Assembly: GCF_001557535.2 (NCBI RefSeq)
Contig: NZ_CP014306.1
Location: 1,116,001-1,180,000, forward strand
DNA length: 64,000 nucleotides
DNA from: Burkholderia sp. PAMC 26561
GTDB taxonomy: Bacteria > Pseudomonadota > Gammaproteobacteria > Burkholderiales > Burkholderiaceae
Direction of reading: 5' to 3'
Position 1 is the first letter of the stretch. Each line of letters starts with the position of its first letter. Below are positions 54,001 through 61,833 of the stretch, one piece after another. The translations under genes and the position numbers were made by a program. Under the pieces are notes generated by a model. That model had not been told where the DNA came from. It made no database searches and saw only the letters and a list, made by a program, of their open reading frames with translations.

Positions 54001-54970
54001 TGCCCGGGCCTTCGTAAATGCCGCGCGATCCCGCCGCCTTGCCGATTGCGTGAATCGCCTGTTCGTACGATGCGTAATAACGCAGCGCGTCTTCTTCGGT
54101 TGTCGCGGCTTCGCCGAGCATGTCGTAGGAGTAACGGAACCCGCGCGCTTCGAACTTGCGGCTGTTCGCCAGCGCTTCCGAGATCGTCTCGCCCGTGACG
54201 AACTGTTCGCCCATCAGGCGCATGGCCATGTCGACGCCCTTCCTGATCAGCGGCTCGCCGCCCCGTCCAATCAGGCGCGTCAACGCCGACGACAATCCCG
54301 CTTCGCTGTTCGTGGTGACGAGCTTGCCGGTGATCATCAAGCCCCACGTCGCCGCGTTCACGAACAAGGACGGCGCCTGGCCCATGTGCGAGCGCCAGTC
54401 GCCCTTGCTGATCTTGTCGCGGATCAACGCATCGCGCGTAGCGCGATCGGGAATGCGCAGCAGGGCTTCGGCGAGACACATCAGCGCGACGCCTTCCTGG
54501 CTCGACAAGGAGAACTCGTGAATCAGGCCTTCAACACCGCCGCCCGTCTGCTTTTTGCGCAGTGCTTCGACGAGCTTGGTCGCCATCGCGTTCGTCTCGT
54601 TGGCGACACTCGCCGACAACCGCGCCTGCCCGATCAGGAACGGCACGCATTCCGGCTCAGGTCGCCGATACGCCGCCGTGATCGCCGCGCGCAACACGGA
54701 TTGCGGTTGCACGTTCTGGGCGAAATCGAGAAACGGATGTGGCGCGCCGTCCTCGTCGGAATCGGTATGCGTGGAAGATTCGATTGAATCGGCCGCGCCG
54801 AGTACACCGGACAGTTCCGCTGGCAACTGTCCATGTTCGATGCGTTCCAGGTACGCGAAGATCGCCTGCTTGATGAGCCAGTGCGGCGTGCGTTCAAGGC
54901 GCGTCGCTGCGTCTCTCAGACGCGTACGCAGGAGATCATCGACTTTGACGCCCAGGGTGGTGCTCGCCAT
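51038..54970 (-). CDS. putA: Trifunctional proline utilization protein PutA
   Basis: The protein has 1310 residues from the ATG at 54970, with AAGGAACGAG in front. The N-terminal ribbon-helix-helix DNA-binding domain (about 3-45, TTLGVKVDDLLRTRLRDAAT) makes it a repressor. The FAD proline dehydrogenase domain (about 180-560) has IKLSALHPRYSR, RLVKGAYWDSEIKRAQ and FQCLHGMGEPLYEEV. The P5C dehydrogenase domain (about 640-1110) has CISPWNFPLAIFMGQ, IAETGGQNAMIVDSSA and the catalytic Cys in SAGQRCSALRV. It oxidises proline to glutamate and likely represses itself at the GTTGCA sites upstream. Confidence 0.97.
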   Translation of the reverse strand: MASTTLGVKVDDLLRTRLRDAATRLERTPHWLIKQAIFAYLERIEHGQLPAELSGVLGAADSIESSTHTDSDEDGAPHPFLDFAQNVQPQSVLRAAITAAYRRPEPECVPFLIGQARLSASVANETNAMATKLVEALRKKQTGGGVEGLIHEFSLSSQEGVALMCLAEALLRIPDRATRDALIRDKISKGDWRSHMGQAPSLFVNAATWGLMITGKLVTTNSEAGLSSALTRLIGRGGEPLIRKGVDMAMRLMGEQFVTGETISEALANSRKFEARGFRYSYDMLGEAATTEEDALRYYASYEQAIHAIGKAAGSRGIYEGPGISIKLSALHPRYSRSQQERTMTELLPRVKALALLARRYDIGLNIDAEEADRLEISLDLLEALCFDPELAGWNGIGFVVQAYQKRCPFVIDYLIDLARRSRHRIMVRLVKGAYWDSEIKRAQVDGLEGYPVYTRKIYTDISYVACAKKLLGAPDAVYPQFATHNAFTLSAIYHLAGGNYYPGQYEFQCLHGMGEPLYEEVTGRDKLNRPCRVYAPVGTHETLLAYLVRRLLENGANTSFVNRIADKNIPVSELVQDPIDEASKLTPLGLPHAKIPLPRQLYGAERLNSMGFDLSNEHRLASLSSALLASANHPWRAAPMLETTDVVEGVARDVRNPADLRDLVGTVIDASPEQVALAMNNAVAAAPIWQSTPVDERADCLARAADLLEAQMHTLMGLVVREAGKSLANAVSEIREAIDFLRYYSAQIRGEFSNDTHRPLGPVVCISPWNFPLAIFMGQVAAALAAGNPVLAKPAEQTPLIAAQAVRILREAGVPAGAVQLLPGNGETVGAALVADPRTRAVMFTGSTDVARLINKTLSERLDPDGRPIPLIAETGGQNAMIVDSSALAEQVVADVLQSSFDSAGQRCSALRVLCLQDDVADRTLEMLTGAMQQLAMGNPDRLSTDVGPVIDAEAKQSIDGHVASMREKGRNVVQLPTPDGCAQGTFVPPTMIELDSIDELKREVFGPVLHVVRYRRAQLDKLLDQIKATGYGLTLGIHTRIDETIAHVVSRAHVGNIYVNRNVIGAVVGVQPFGGEGLSGTGPKAGGALYLQRLLAKRPTGLPKSLESALVVDQTAANDTPSALTALRDWAIAERDPQTAARCEGHLQHVMAGATAVLPGPTGERNTYTLGARGTVLCVASTASGARAQFAAVLATGNKALFSGAAGEQLVAALPASLKAHASVRKNQDLPFDAVLFEGDSDELMALVKDVAKRPGPIVSVQGVSAGAFADEAHDGEQEYALERLLTERSVSVNTAAAGGNANLMTIG

Positions 54971-55042
54971 AACTCGTTCCTTGCCGACGTTGAACGACGG
55001 CGATAGCTTGAAAGTGGCCGAATCGTAACTCGCACATAAAAA

Positions 55043-55077
55043 AGGTGCAACCGCCAAATAAGGGATGGGTTGCACCT
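55043..55077. promoter_or_regulatory. putA operator/attenuator: inverted GTTGCA repeat with T-run
   Basis: Arms AGGTGCAACC (55043-55052) and GGTTGCACCT (55068-55077) are perfect inverted repeats with a 15-base spacer. Each contains GTTGCA, the E. coli PutA binding core. On the minus strand the hairpin is followed by six T, so it could also act as an attenuator. A TATAAG -10 lies at 55092-55087, so the site falls at the transcription start. Confidence 0.7.
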
Positions 55078-55282
55078 GTGGAAACCCTTATACACAAAGG
55101 GATTAGGGGTAATTGAGGATGGCGGCGTTGGCGGCAGATGCCTAGGATTCTCGCGACTGGTGATTTTTTCAGCACCACCCTAATTAATTCCTCCTTGCTG
55201 CCGATAACTCGGGTACGGCCAAAGTAGCGACGAATCCATAGCGGCCGAATTCTAAACAGCCGCGGTTTCGGGAGCAGAGGAT

Positions 55283-55453
55283 ATGAGCAACTGGATGGTC
55301 TTCATGATCGTATGGGCGATGGTCGCAATGTGCGTAGTCTTGTTCATCCGCGGAGCGCACCCGCACGTGGAGCGCCCGGACGGCGAAAACCGTGGCGGGA
55401 ATCGCGATCGCAAAGCTGGCGCGTTTGCGCCCAGCGCGGACGTTGCGCGGTAA
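55283..55453 (+). CDS. Small single-span membrane protein (56 aa), hypothetical
   Basis: ATG at 55283 with GAGCAGAGG upstream. It encodes MSNWMVFMIVWAMVAMCVVL as a membrane helix, then FIRGAHPHVERPDGENRG and a basic, hydrophilic tail, ending at TAA 55451-55453. A hydrophobic segment followed by a charged tail, plus a ribosome-binding site, makes it a credible gene. It stands between putA (divergent) and priA (convergent). Function unknown. Confidence 0.65.
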   Translation: MSNWMVFMIVWAMVAMCVVLFIRGAHPHVERPDGENRGGNRDRKAGAFAPSADVAR

Positions 55454-55471
55454 AACGAAGTCGGTGCGGGC

Positions 55472-57783
55472 CTAGATATCGAGTGGATCGACTTCAACGT
55501 TCCATCGAATCAGGCCTTTGACCTTGATTCCTCGCAACACGGGTTGCCAGGCCCTGAGCGCGTTCTGCAAGACCGCTCGTGACGCGCATTCAAGCAGCAA
55601 TTGTGCGCGATGCACATTGAACACCTTCACAATCGTCAGCGGCACCGCGTCATAGACCGTCACCCTCTCGGCCCCAGGCAGCGCAGCAAACTCCGCGGCC
55701 GCCGCGCCCAGAAAGTCCAGCGCGACTTCCAGCGTCCGCCCTTCCGCCCGCAACATCGCCTGATAAACAAACGGTGGCAAATGCGCATCGCGCCGTTCGG
55801 CCAGCGTCGAATTGGCGAAGCCGACGTAATCGTGCCGGGCCAGCGCGTGGTAAAGCGCGTGCCGTGCGTAGCGCGTCTGGATCATCACTTCGCCAGGCAA
55901 GCCCGCGCGCCCCGCCCGTCCGCTCACCTGCATCAACTGCGCAAACAGCCGTTCGCTTGCGCGGAAGTCGTGCGAGAACAGCGCTGTGTCGGCGTTGAGA
56001 ACACCGACTAAGGTCACGCGCTGAAAGTCGTGCCCCTTCGCGATCATCTGCGTGCCGACGAGAATATCGACTTCGCCCGCGTGGACATCGGAGAAAAGCG
56101 CCTGCGCGCTGCCTTTGCGCCGCGTGCTGTCGGCATCGATGCGCAGGACCCGCGCGCCCGGCACCGCCGTCGCCAGGGTTTCCTCGACGCGTTGCGTGCC
56201 ACGCCCCATCGGGGCGATGTCCACGTTGCCGCAATCCGGGCAGGACTTCGGAATGCGCGATTCCCAGCCGCAATGGTGGCAGCGCAGCGCGCGTTCGGGC
56301 TTGTGGAGCACGACGTAGGCGCTGCATCGCGGACAGCCGGCGACCCAGCCGCAGGCATCGCAGGAAAGAATGGGTGCGTAGCCGCGACGGTTGAGGAACA
56401 CGAGACTTTGTTCGCCGCGTGCGAGTCGCGTCTTCATCGCGGCAACCAAAGGTCCGGACAAGCCTTCCACCGACGCCCGGCCGCGTTGCTTTTCCTCTTC
56501 CAGATCGATCAGCCGCACGCTCGGCAGGACGGCGGTCGCCACTGCACGGCGCGTCAGCGTGAGTTTGACGTAGCGGCCCTGCTCGGCCTGCCACCAGCTT
56601 TCCAGCGATGGCGTCGCCGACCCGAGCACGACCGGAATCCCGATTTCCTTCGCCCGATACACCGCCAGATCCCGCGCCGAATAACGCAAGCCCTCCTGCT
56701 GCTTGTACGCGGGATCGTGTTCTTCATCGACGACGATCAGCGCCAGCTTCGGCATCGATGCCAGGATAGCAAGCCGCGTCCCGAGCACGAGCCGCACGCG
56801 GCCGGTATGTGCCGCGAGCCAGTTGCGCGCGCGTTCTCCCTCGGCCAGGCCGCTGTGCATCGTGACGATGGCGCCTTCCGGCAACGCAGCGAACCGGGTG
56901 CGGAAAGCGGCTTCGAATTGCGGCGTGAGGTTGATTTCAGGGACGAGCACGAGCGCCTGAGCATCAGGGCGGGCAGCGAGCAGATCGGCCAGTGCGTGAA
57001 GATAAACCTCGGTCTTGCCGCTGCCCGTCACGCCATGCAGCAGGAACGTGGCGAAGCCTTGCGCGTGGCGAATGGCATCGACGGCTTCGGCTTGTTCGGC
57101 TGTGAGCTGCGGCAAAAGCGCATCGCTGGCGTGGAGCAACGCGGCTTTTCTAGCGATGGTTCTAGCGCAATGTCCTCCGCCGGAACATCGCCCGTTTCCA
57201 GCGATACCCAACCGTGGGACTGCCATTCATCGAGCGTCGCGCGGGCTTTTGGATGCAGCGCGCGGGCATCCGCAGCGGGTAGCGTGGGGTTGGCAGCGAG
57301 GGCATCGGCCAGGCGCCGCAACGCGGTCGCGCGCACGGGCAGGCCATCCGGCAGATTGGCGCGCCCTTCGGCAGTCAACCTGTAGCGCTCATCGGGCGCG
57401 AGCAACTTCGCCCAGCGCGATGCATCGCGCAAAACCTGCGGCAGCGCGGGCAAGGCGACCTCGCCCAATCCGCGCTGATAATAATCAGCGGCGAACAGCG
57501 TCAACGCCCGCCATTCCTGTGCAAGCGGCGCAAGCGCGCTGCAAATGGCGACCACATCGCGCAACTTGTCAGCCGGAACATCGCTATGGTCCGTGACTTC
57601 GCAAATCATGCCGACCGCATCGCGACGCCCGAACGGAATCTGCACCAGCATGCCGGGAAGTGGCGTGGGCGCGAGGTTGTATCGATAGTCGAAAAGTGTC
57701 GCCAGCGGGTGGTCCAGCGCGACGCGAACGAAGACGCTCAATTGCCGCACCGCCCGCGAACCACAGCGCCGCAGTGCTTCCAC
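55472..57783 (-). pseudogene. priA: Primosomal helicase PriA, frameshifted
   Basis: Two frames together give a full PriA of about 770 residues. The first (from GTG 57783) has VRVALDHPLATLFDYR and the N-terminal DNA-binding domain, and runs to about SLEK. The second continues AALLHASDALLPQLTAEQ, then Walker A LLHGVTGSGKTEVYL, DEEHDPAYKQQ, LNRRGYAPILSC, zinc-binding cysteines CDACGWVAGCPRCS and CHHCGW, and GTQMIAKGHDFQRVTLVG. The break is in an A4 run at 57146-57149. PriA restarts replication forks and is seldom lost, so a sequencing indel is likely. Confidence 0.85.
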
Positions 57784-58201
57784 CTGAACATCGGGCTGAG
57801 CGTTACGAAGTTAAAGTGAAACATCACAATCGCCGCTAAGCCGTGGATTATTTTTGAGATTTCGTCGCTTTCCACAGGGCTGTGGATAACTTTGTTGAGA
57901 ACTTTGGTTGACACGGGCAAAAAACCGCGATCTCGCTGCTTGTGTTCGGTACCCCACATAGCGGGAGTAGTCTGAATTTCTCTTATTAATCATGCATTTG
58001 AGATGACAATTCACAACCTCGCGAAGCCCTTTTGGTATGCATTGAGGATTGCGCGCCGCAGCGTACAAAATGTGCATAAGTCAACTCTTGACATTAGGCG
58101 AACGGCCAAACCACGGGCATTTCGAGCCACTCTTGCTGCCCCGCGAATCGTCTTGCGTAAGCTTTTCGTGACGCAGCGCAGCAATCTTTTTTGATCAAAT
58201 G
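57784..58201. other. Gap between priA and hemE with DnaA-box-like sites
   Basis: A perfect DnaA box TTATCCACA lies on the minus strand at 57889-57881. CTTTCCACA (57869-57877) and CGTGGATTA (57842-57850) are similar sequences within 50 bases. The rest is relatively A/T-rich and shows no gene that I can support; an in-frame 63-codon stretch at 58003 has no family pattern. Confidence 0.5.
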
Positions 58202-59290
58202 TCAGTTCTTTGAGCGAATCGCGCGACTGTGCCGATGCACTTCGTCAACCAGTTCCGCAACGTTTTCCGGCAGTGTGAATTGCGAGATTCCGTGGCCCAG
58301 GTTGAACACATGCCCCGGATGGTTGCCGAAACTGTCGAGCACCGCACGCGCTTCCGTGCGGATCACCGCCGGCGATGCAAACAGCACCGTCGGGTCGATA
58401 TTTCCTTGCAGCGCGACCTTGTCACCCACCTTCTCGCGCGCCTGGCCGAGGTTCACCGTCCAGTCGAGACCCACTGCGTCCACGCCGATCGATGCAATCT
58501 GTTCCAGCCACAAGCCGCCGCCCTTCGTGAACGTGATGACCGGCACCTTGACGCCATCGTGTTCGCGCTTGAGTCCCGCAACGACCTTCGCGATGTAATC
58601 GAGCGAAAAGCGCTGATACGCGCCATCGGCGAGCGCACCGCCCCACGTGTCGAAGATCATCACGGCTTGCGCGCCCGCTTCGATCTGCGCGTTCAGGTAT
58701 GCCGTCACGGACTGCGCGTTGATATCGAGAATGCGATGCATCAGGTCCGGCCGCGAATAGGCCATCGCCTTGACCCTGTGATGATCGGGCGAGCCGCCGC
58801 CTTCCACCATGTAGCAGGCGAGCGTCCACGGGCTGCCCGAAAAGCCGATCAGCGGCACTTTCTGGCGCCCTTGTGCGTCGGTGAGTGCGCGGCGAATCTG
58901 CGATACCGCGTCGGTCACGTAACGCAACGTGGCATCGATATCCGGCACCGCCAGCTTCGCCACGTCCTCCTCGGTGCGCACCGTGCGCTCGAACCGGGGA
59001 CCTTCGCCCTGCACGAAATTCAGGCCAAGGCCCATTGCGTCGGGGATGGTCAGGATGTCGGAGAACAGGATGGCGGCGTCGAGCGGAAAACGTTCGAGCG
59101 GCTGCAGCGTGACTTCCGTGGCGTAATCCGGGTTGGTCGCGAGGCCGAGGAAACTGCCGGCGCGCGAACGCGTGGCGTTGTACTCAGGCAAGTAGCGGCC
59201 CGCCTGACGCATCAGCCAGATCGGCGTGTAGTCGGCCGGCTGGCGCTGCAGCGCGCGCAGGAAGGTATCGTTGAGAAGTGTGGAAGGCAC
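58202..59290 (-). CDS. hemE: Uroporphyrinogen decarboxylase HemE
   Basis: The protein has 362 residues, as usual. The signature [20 protein letters not shown] is at about 22-41. [34 protein letters not shown] and [14 protein letters not shown] are also clear. It removes four carboxyl groups from uroporphyrinogen III to make coproporphyrinogen III in haem synthesis. It lies upstream of priA on the same strand, about 420 bases away. Confidence 0.97.
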   Translation of the reverse strand: MPSTLLNDTFLRALQRQPADYTPIWLMRQAGRYLPEYNATRSRAGSFLGLATNPDYATEVTLQPLERFPLDAAILFSDILTIPDAMGLGLNFVQGEGPRFERTVRTEEDVAKLAVPDIDATLRYVTDAVSQIRRALTDAQGRQKVPLIGFSGSPWTLACYMVEGGGSPDHHRVKAMAYSRPDLMHRILDINAQSVTAYLNAQIEAGAQAVMIFDTWGGALADGAYQRFSLDYIAKVVAGLKREHDGVKVPVITFTKGGGLWLEQIASIGVDAVGLDWTVNLGQAREKVGDKVALQGNIDPTVLFASPAVIRTEARAVLDSFGNHPGHVFNLGHGISQFTLPENVAELVDEVHRHSRAIRSKN

Positions 59291-59450
59291 GTGGCTCAGG
59301 CTTTAGCGTTAGGCAAAAGGGCATTCTACCGGACGCGGCGGCGGGATTTCCGCCACCTTCCATGTGGTCCGAGGCCGGGGCATCGCCAATATCCAGCGCG
59401 CGGTTGCACCGATATCATCGGCCGCTCGCAACGTACAACAAGGAGCATTG

Positions 59451-60296
59451 ATGAGATTCTTCGCCTTCTGCGCCGCCGTATCCGTTTTATCGATGGCCTT
59501 CGCGTCCGGCGCATCCGCGCAGACCGTGCAGGCCGGCAGCATCACCGGCAAGTCCGCGCCGGTGGCGAGTGCGCCGTCGGCAACCGCGGCGCCCGCTTCC
59601 CGGCTCGATGAAATCCTCGCACGCGGCACGCTGCGCATCTGCACCACGGGCGACTACAAGCCGCATTCGTTCCTGCGGCCGGACGGACAGTTCGAAGGCA
59701 TCGATATCGACATGGTGCAGAACCTGGCGCGTTCCCTGAACGTCAAGCCGGAGTTCGTGAAGACATCGTGGTCAAACCTGATGAGCGATTTCACGGCGAA
59801 GTGCGACATTGCGGTCGGCGGGATTTCCGTCACGCTGGAGCGCCAGAAGCACGCGTTTTTCACGCAGCCCTACATGGTCGATGGCAAGACGCCAATCGTC
59901 CGCTGCGCCGATGCCGACAAATACCAGACCGTTGAACAGATCGATCAGCCGGGTGTGCGCACGATCGTGAATCCCGGGGGCACGAACGAGAAATACGCGA
60001 AGCAATTCCTGACACATTCGCAATTGATCGAGTACCCGGACAACGTGACGATCTTCAAGGAGATCCTCGATGGCCGCGCCGACGTCATGGTCACCGATGC
60101 CTCCGAAACGCTGCTCCAGCAAAAGCTCAATCCCGGATTATGTTCAGTCCATCCGGACAAGCCCTTCCAGTTCGCGGAGAAAGCGTATCTGCTGCCACGC
60201 GGAGATGTGGTGTTCCAGCAATACGTGGATCAATGGCTGCATTTGTCGCGATCGACGGGTGAGTACCAGTCCATCTTCGATAAATGGCTTAAGTGA
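59451..60296 (+). CDS. pheC: Periplasmic cyclohexadienyl dehydratase-like protein (PheC type)
   Basis: The protein has 281 residues from the ATG at 59451, with AAGGAG in front. A signal peptide (about 1-23) and a short Ala/Pro/Ser spacer (to about 48) lead to a binding-protein-fold enzyme. It follows Pseudomonas PheC closely: SRLDEILARGTLRICTTGDY, GISVTLERQKHAFF, GKTPI, QIDQPGVRTIVNPGGTNEKY and DVMVTDASETLLQQ. The last holds the glutamate that is catalytic in PheC. It would make phenylpyruvate or phenylalanine from prephenate or arogenate in the periplasm. A plain amino acid-binding protein is the alternative. Confidence 0.75.
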   Translation: MRFFAFCAAVSVLSMAFASGASAQTVQAGSITGKSAPVASAPSATAAPASRLDEILARGTLRICTTGDYKPHSFLRPDGQFEGIDIDMVQNLARSLNVKPEFVKTSWSNLMSDFTAKCDIAVGGISVTLERQKHAFFTQPYMVDGKTPIVRCADADKYQTVEQIDQPGVRTIVNPGGTNEKYAKQFLTHSQLIEYPDNVTIFKEILDGRADVMVTDASETLLQQKLNPGLCSVHPDKPFQFAEKAYLLPRGDVVFQQYVDQWLHLSRSTGEYQSIFDKWLK

Positions 60297-60307
60297 AGCT
60301 AAATCGA

Positions 60308-60331
60308 CGCTTACGAATCTGTGCGTAAGCG
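60308..60331. terminator. Hairpin between pheC and the esterase gene
   Basis: A perfect 8-bp stem CGCTTACG/CGTAAGCG lies between convergent genes. No T-run follows, so this is tentative. Confidence 0.4.
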
Positions 60332-60364
60332 CCGCGTAATCCAATGGCGCTGACCGGCAAAAAG

Positions 60365-61312
60365 TCAACGCGGTGCGTGTAACAATTCACCGAGGCGCAT
60401 GGCCGTTTTTCTCATCCACGCTTCAGCGGATTTCGAGTGCGCCTGGATCCGGCCAAAGCCGTGGGTCATGTCTTTCGCATCGATCACCTCGACGCGGCCG
60501 CCATTGGCCTCCAGAAAACGCGCGAATTCGTGCGCGTCGTCGTACAGCGGATCGTATGCAGCGCCCACAATCAACGCCCGTGCCGGTGTCCGGTCATATG
60601 ACTCGGCGAGGGGGAACGCGCGGACATCGTCATCGGCGGGCGGTTGGCTGGTCAGGAACTGCGCCCAGTACCACCTCATCTCTTCCGTGCTGAGGCCCGG
60701 CCCTTCGGCATTTGCCGTAAAGCTGCCGCCTTCGAAGCGGCATCGCGCGACCGGATAGATCAGCAGTTGCGCAGTCACCAGACCCGCCACACGGTCGTTC
60801 GCCGCACGCGCCGCGACGGCCGCGAGGTGACCTCCGGCGCTATCTCCGGCCACGCCCAGACGGTTCGTCGCGAAGCCCAGCCGCGACCGATGCTCGGCCA
60901 GCCACAGCAGTGCATCGAGCGCGTCGTTCACAGGCGTTGGGAACGCAAATTCGGGCGCAAGCCGATAGTCCACGCTCACCACCGCGCAATTCGAATCCAG
61001 CGCGAGGCGCGCGACCATCAGGTCGTGCGTGTCGAGATCGCCGAGTACCCAGCCGCCGCCGTGGAAATAAACGACGAGCGGCAACGGCCCGCTGGCTTCC
61101 TCCGGCCGATAAACCCGCGCCCCCAGATCACGTCCGTCGAGCGGCAACACGATGTTTTCCACTTTGACGCCGGCCGGACGCGATGCTGCGAACTTGCGCG
61201 CCACGTCCTGGAATCGTTGCCGCATGGCCTGTGCGTCGGCATCGGCGGGGAGTGGGGGGAAGGCTTCAGCGACCTTTGCGTAGTACGCGAGCAGGTCTGC
61301 GTCGATGGTCAT
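60365..61312 (-). CDS. Alpha/beta hydrolase, hormone-sensitive lipase (HSL) family esterase
   Basis: The protein has 315 residues from the ATG at 61312, preceded by GGAG; an ATG at 61327 has no ribosome-binding site. The oxyanion motif VYFHGGGWVLGDL, the nucleophile motif GVAGDSAGGHLAA, the acid in GAAYDPLYDDA and His in DMTHGFGR form the full catalytic set. It hydrolyses short acyl esters in the cytosol. It stands alone. Confidence 0.92.
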   Translation of the reverse strand: MTIDADLLAYYAKVAEAFPPLPADADAQAMRQRFQDVARKFAASRPAGVKVENIVLPLDGRDLGARVYRPEEASGPLPLVVYFHGGGWVLGDLDTHDLMVARLALDSNCAVVSVDYRLAPEFAFPTPVNDALDALLWLAEHRSRLGFATNRLGVAGDSAGGHLAAVAARAANDRVAGLVTAQLLIYPVARCRFEGGSFTANAEGPGLSTEEMRWYWAQFLTSQPPADDDVRAFPLAESYDRTPARALIVGAAYDPLYDDAHEFARFLEANGGRVEVIDAKDMTHGFGRIQAHSKSAEAWMRKTAMRLGELLHAPR

Positions 61313-61327
61313 GCGTCTTGTCTCCAT

Positions 61328-61725
61328 GCATTGCGTCGCCCGATCTGGCCGACGGGATTCTGATTGTGCTTAAAAATATGGGACTGTGCTAGAACATGAA
61401 CTGCACAAGCAAAGTCGATCTCCACAGACAAAAAGCCGACGAGAAATCCCGCTCAGCCTTGCGGTTCAAGGGTTACAACCTGAAACACTTTGTTACGGTG
61501 ACGCCCGGATTATTCGCCCACAATCACTTCAACGGTCTCAACACATATGTGATCGAGTGCAGTGTGGGAAAAGAGCAACACCACTCACTTGCGCTCATCG
61601 GTCGGCATAGCGCCGAAGCCCGGTTTTCAGGGGCATGTTTGTTGGGTTCGTTGGTCGACAAAACAGGAATCGGCCCCTTTCCCACCTTTGGTCTCCTCGC
61701 GCTAACCCCGTAGCGTGTGGTTTTT
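61328..61725 (+). other. Candidate small transcript or small gene
   Basis: This gap ends in two plus-strand terminators, yet no recognised plus-strand gene lies before them. An open frame (61396-61713, 105 codons, MNCTSKVDLHRQKADEKSRS) ends 12 bases before the first terminator. It has no known family and a less GC-rich third codon position than its neighbours. It could be a small unrecognised gene or a small RNA. Confidence 0.4.
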
Positions 61726-61750
61726 AGCGGGCTCCAGGCCCGCTTTTTTT
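61726..61750 (+). terminator. Rho-independent terminator
   Basis: AGCGGGC-TCCAG-GCCCGCT followed by seven T. Strong and in plus orientation. Confidence 0.85.
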
Positions 61751-61782
61751 CGTCTGGACAAACGTTTGCGCAAGAATGAAAT

Positions 61783-61815
61783 GGTCGCCGTGATTATTCC
61801 GGCGACCGTTTTTTT
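61783..61815 (+). terminator. Second rho-independent terminator
   Basis: GGTCGCCG and CGGCGACC pair around a nine-base loop, then GTTTTTTT. It is also in plus orientation and lies 18 bases from the end of the convergent synthetase gene. Confidence 0.8.
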
Positions 61816-61833
61816 CGTGTCGAATCATGCTCT

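Noticed and set aside
53348..54787. 479-codon open frame on the plus strand
   Set aside because: Antisense to putA.
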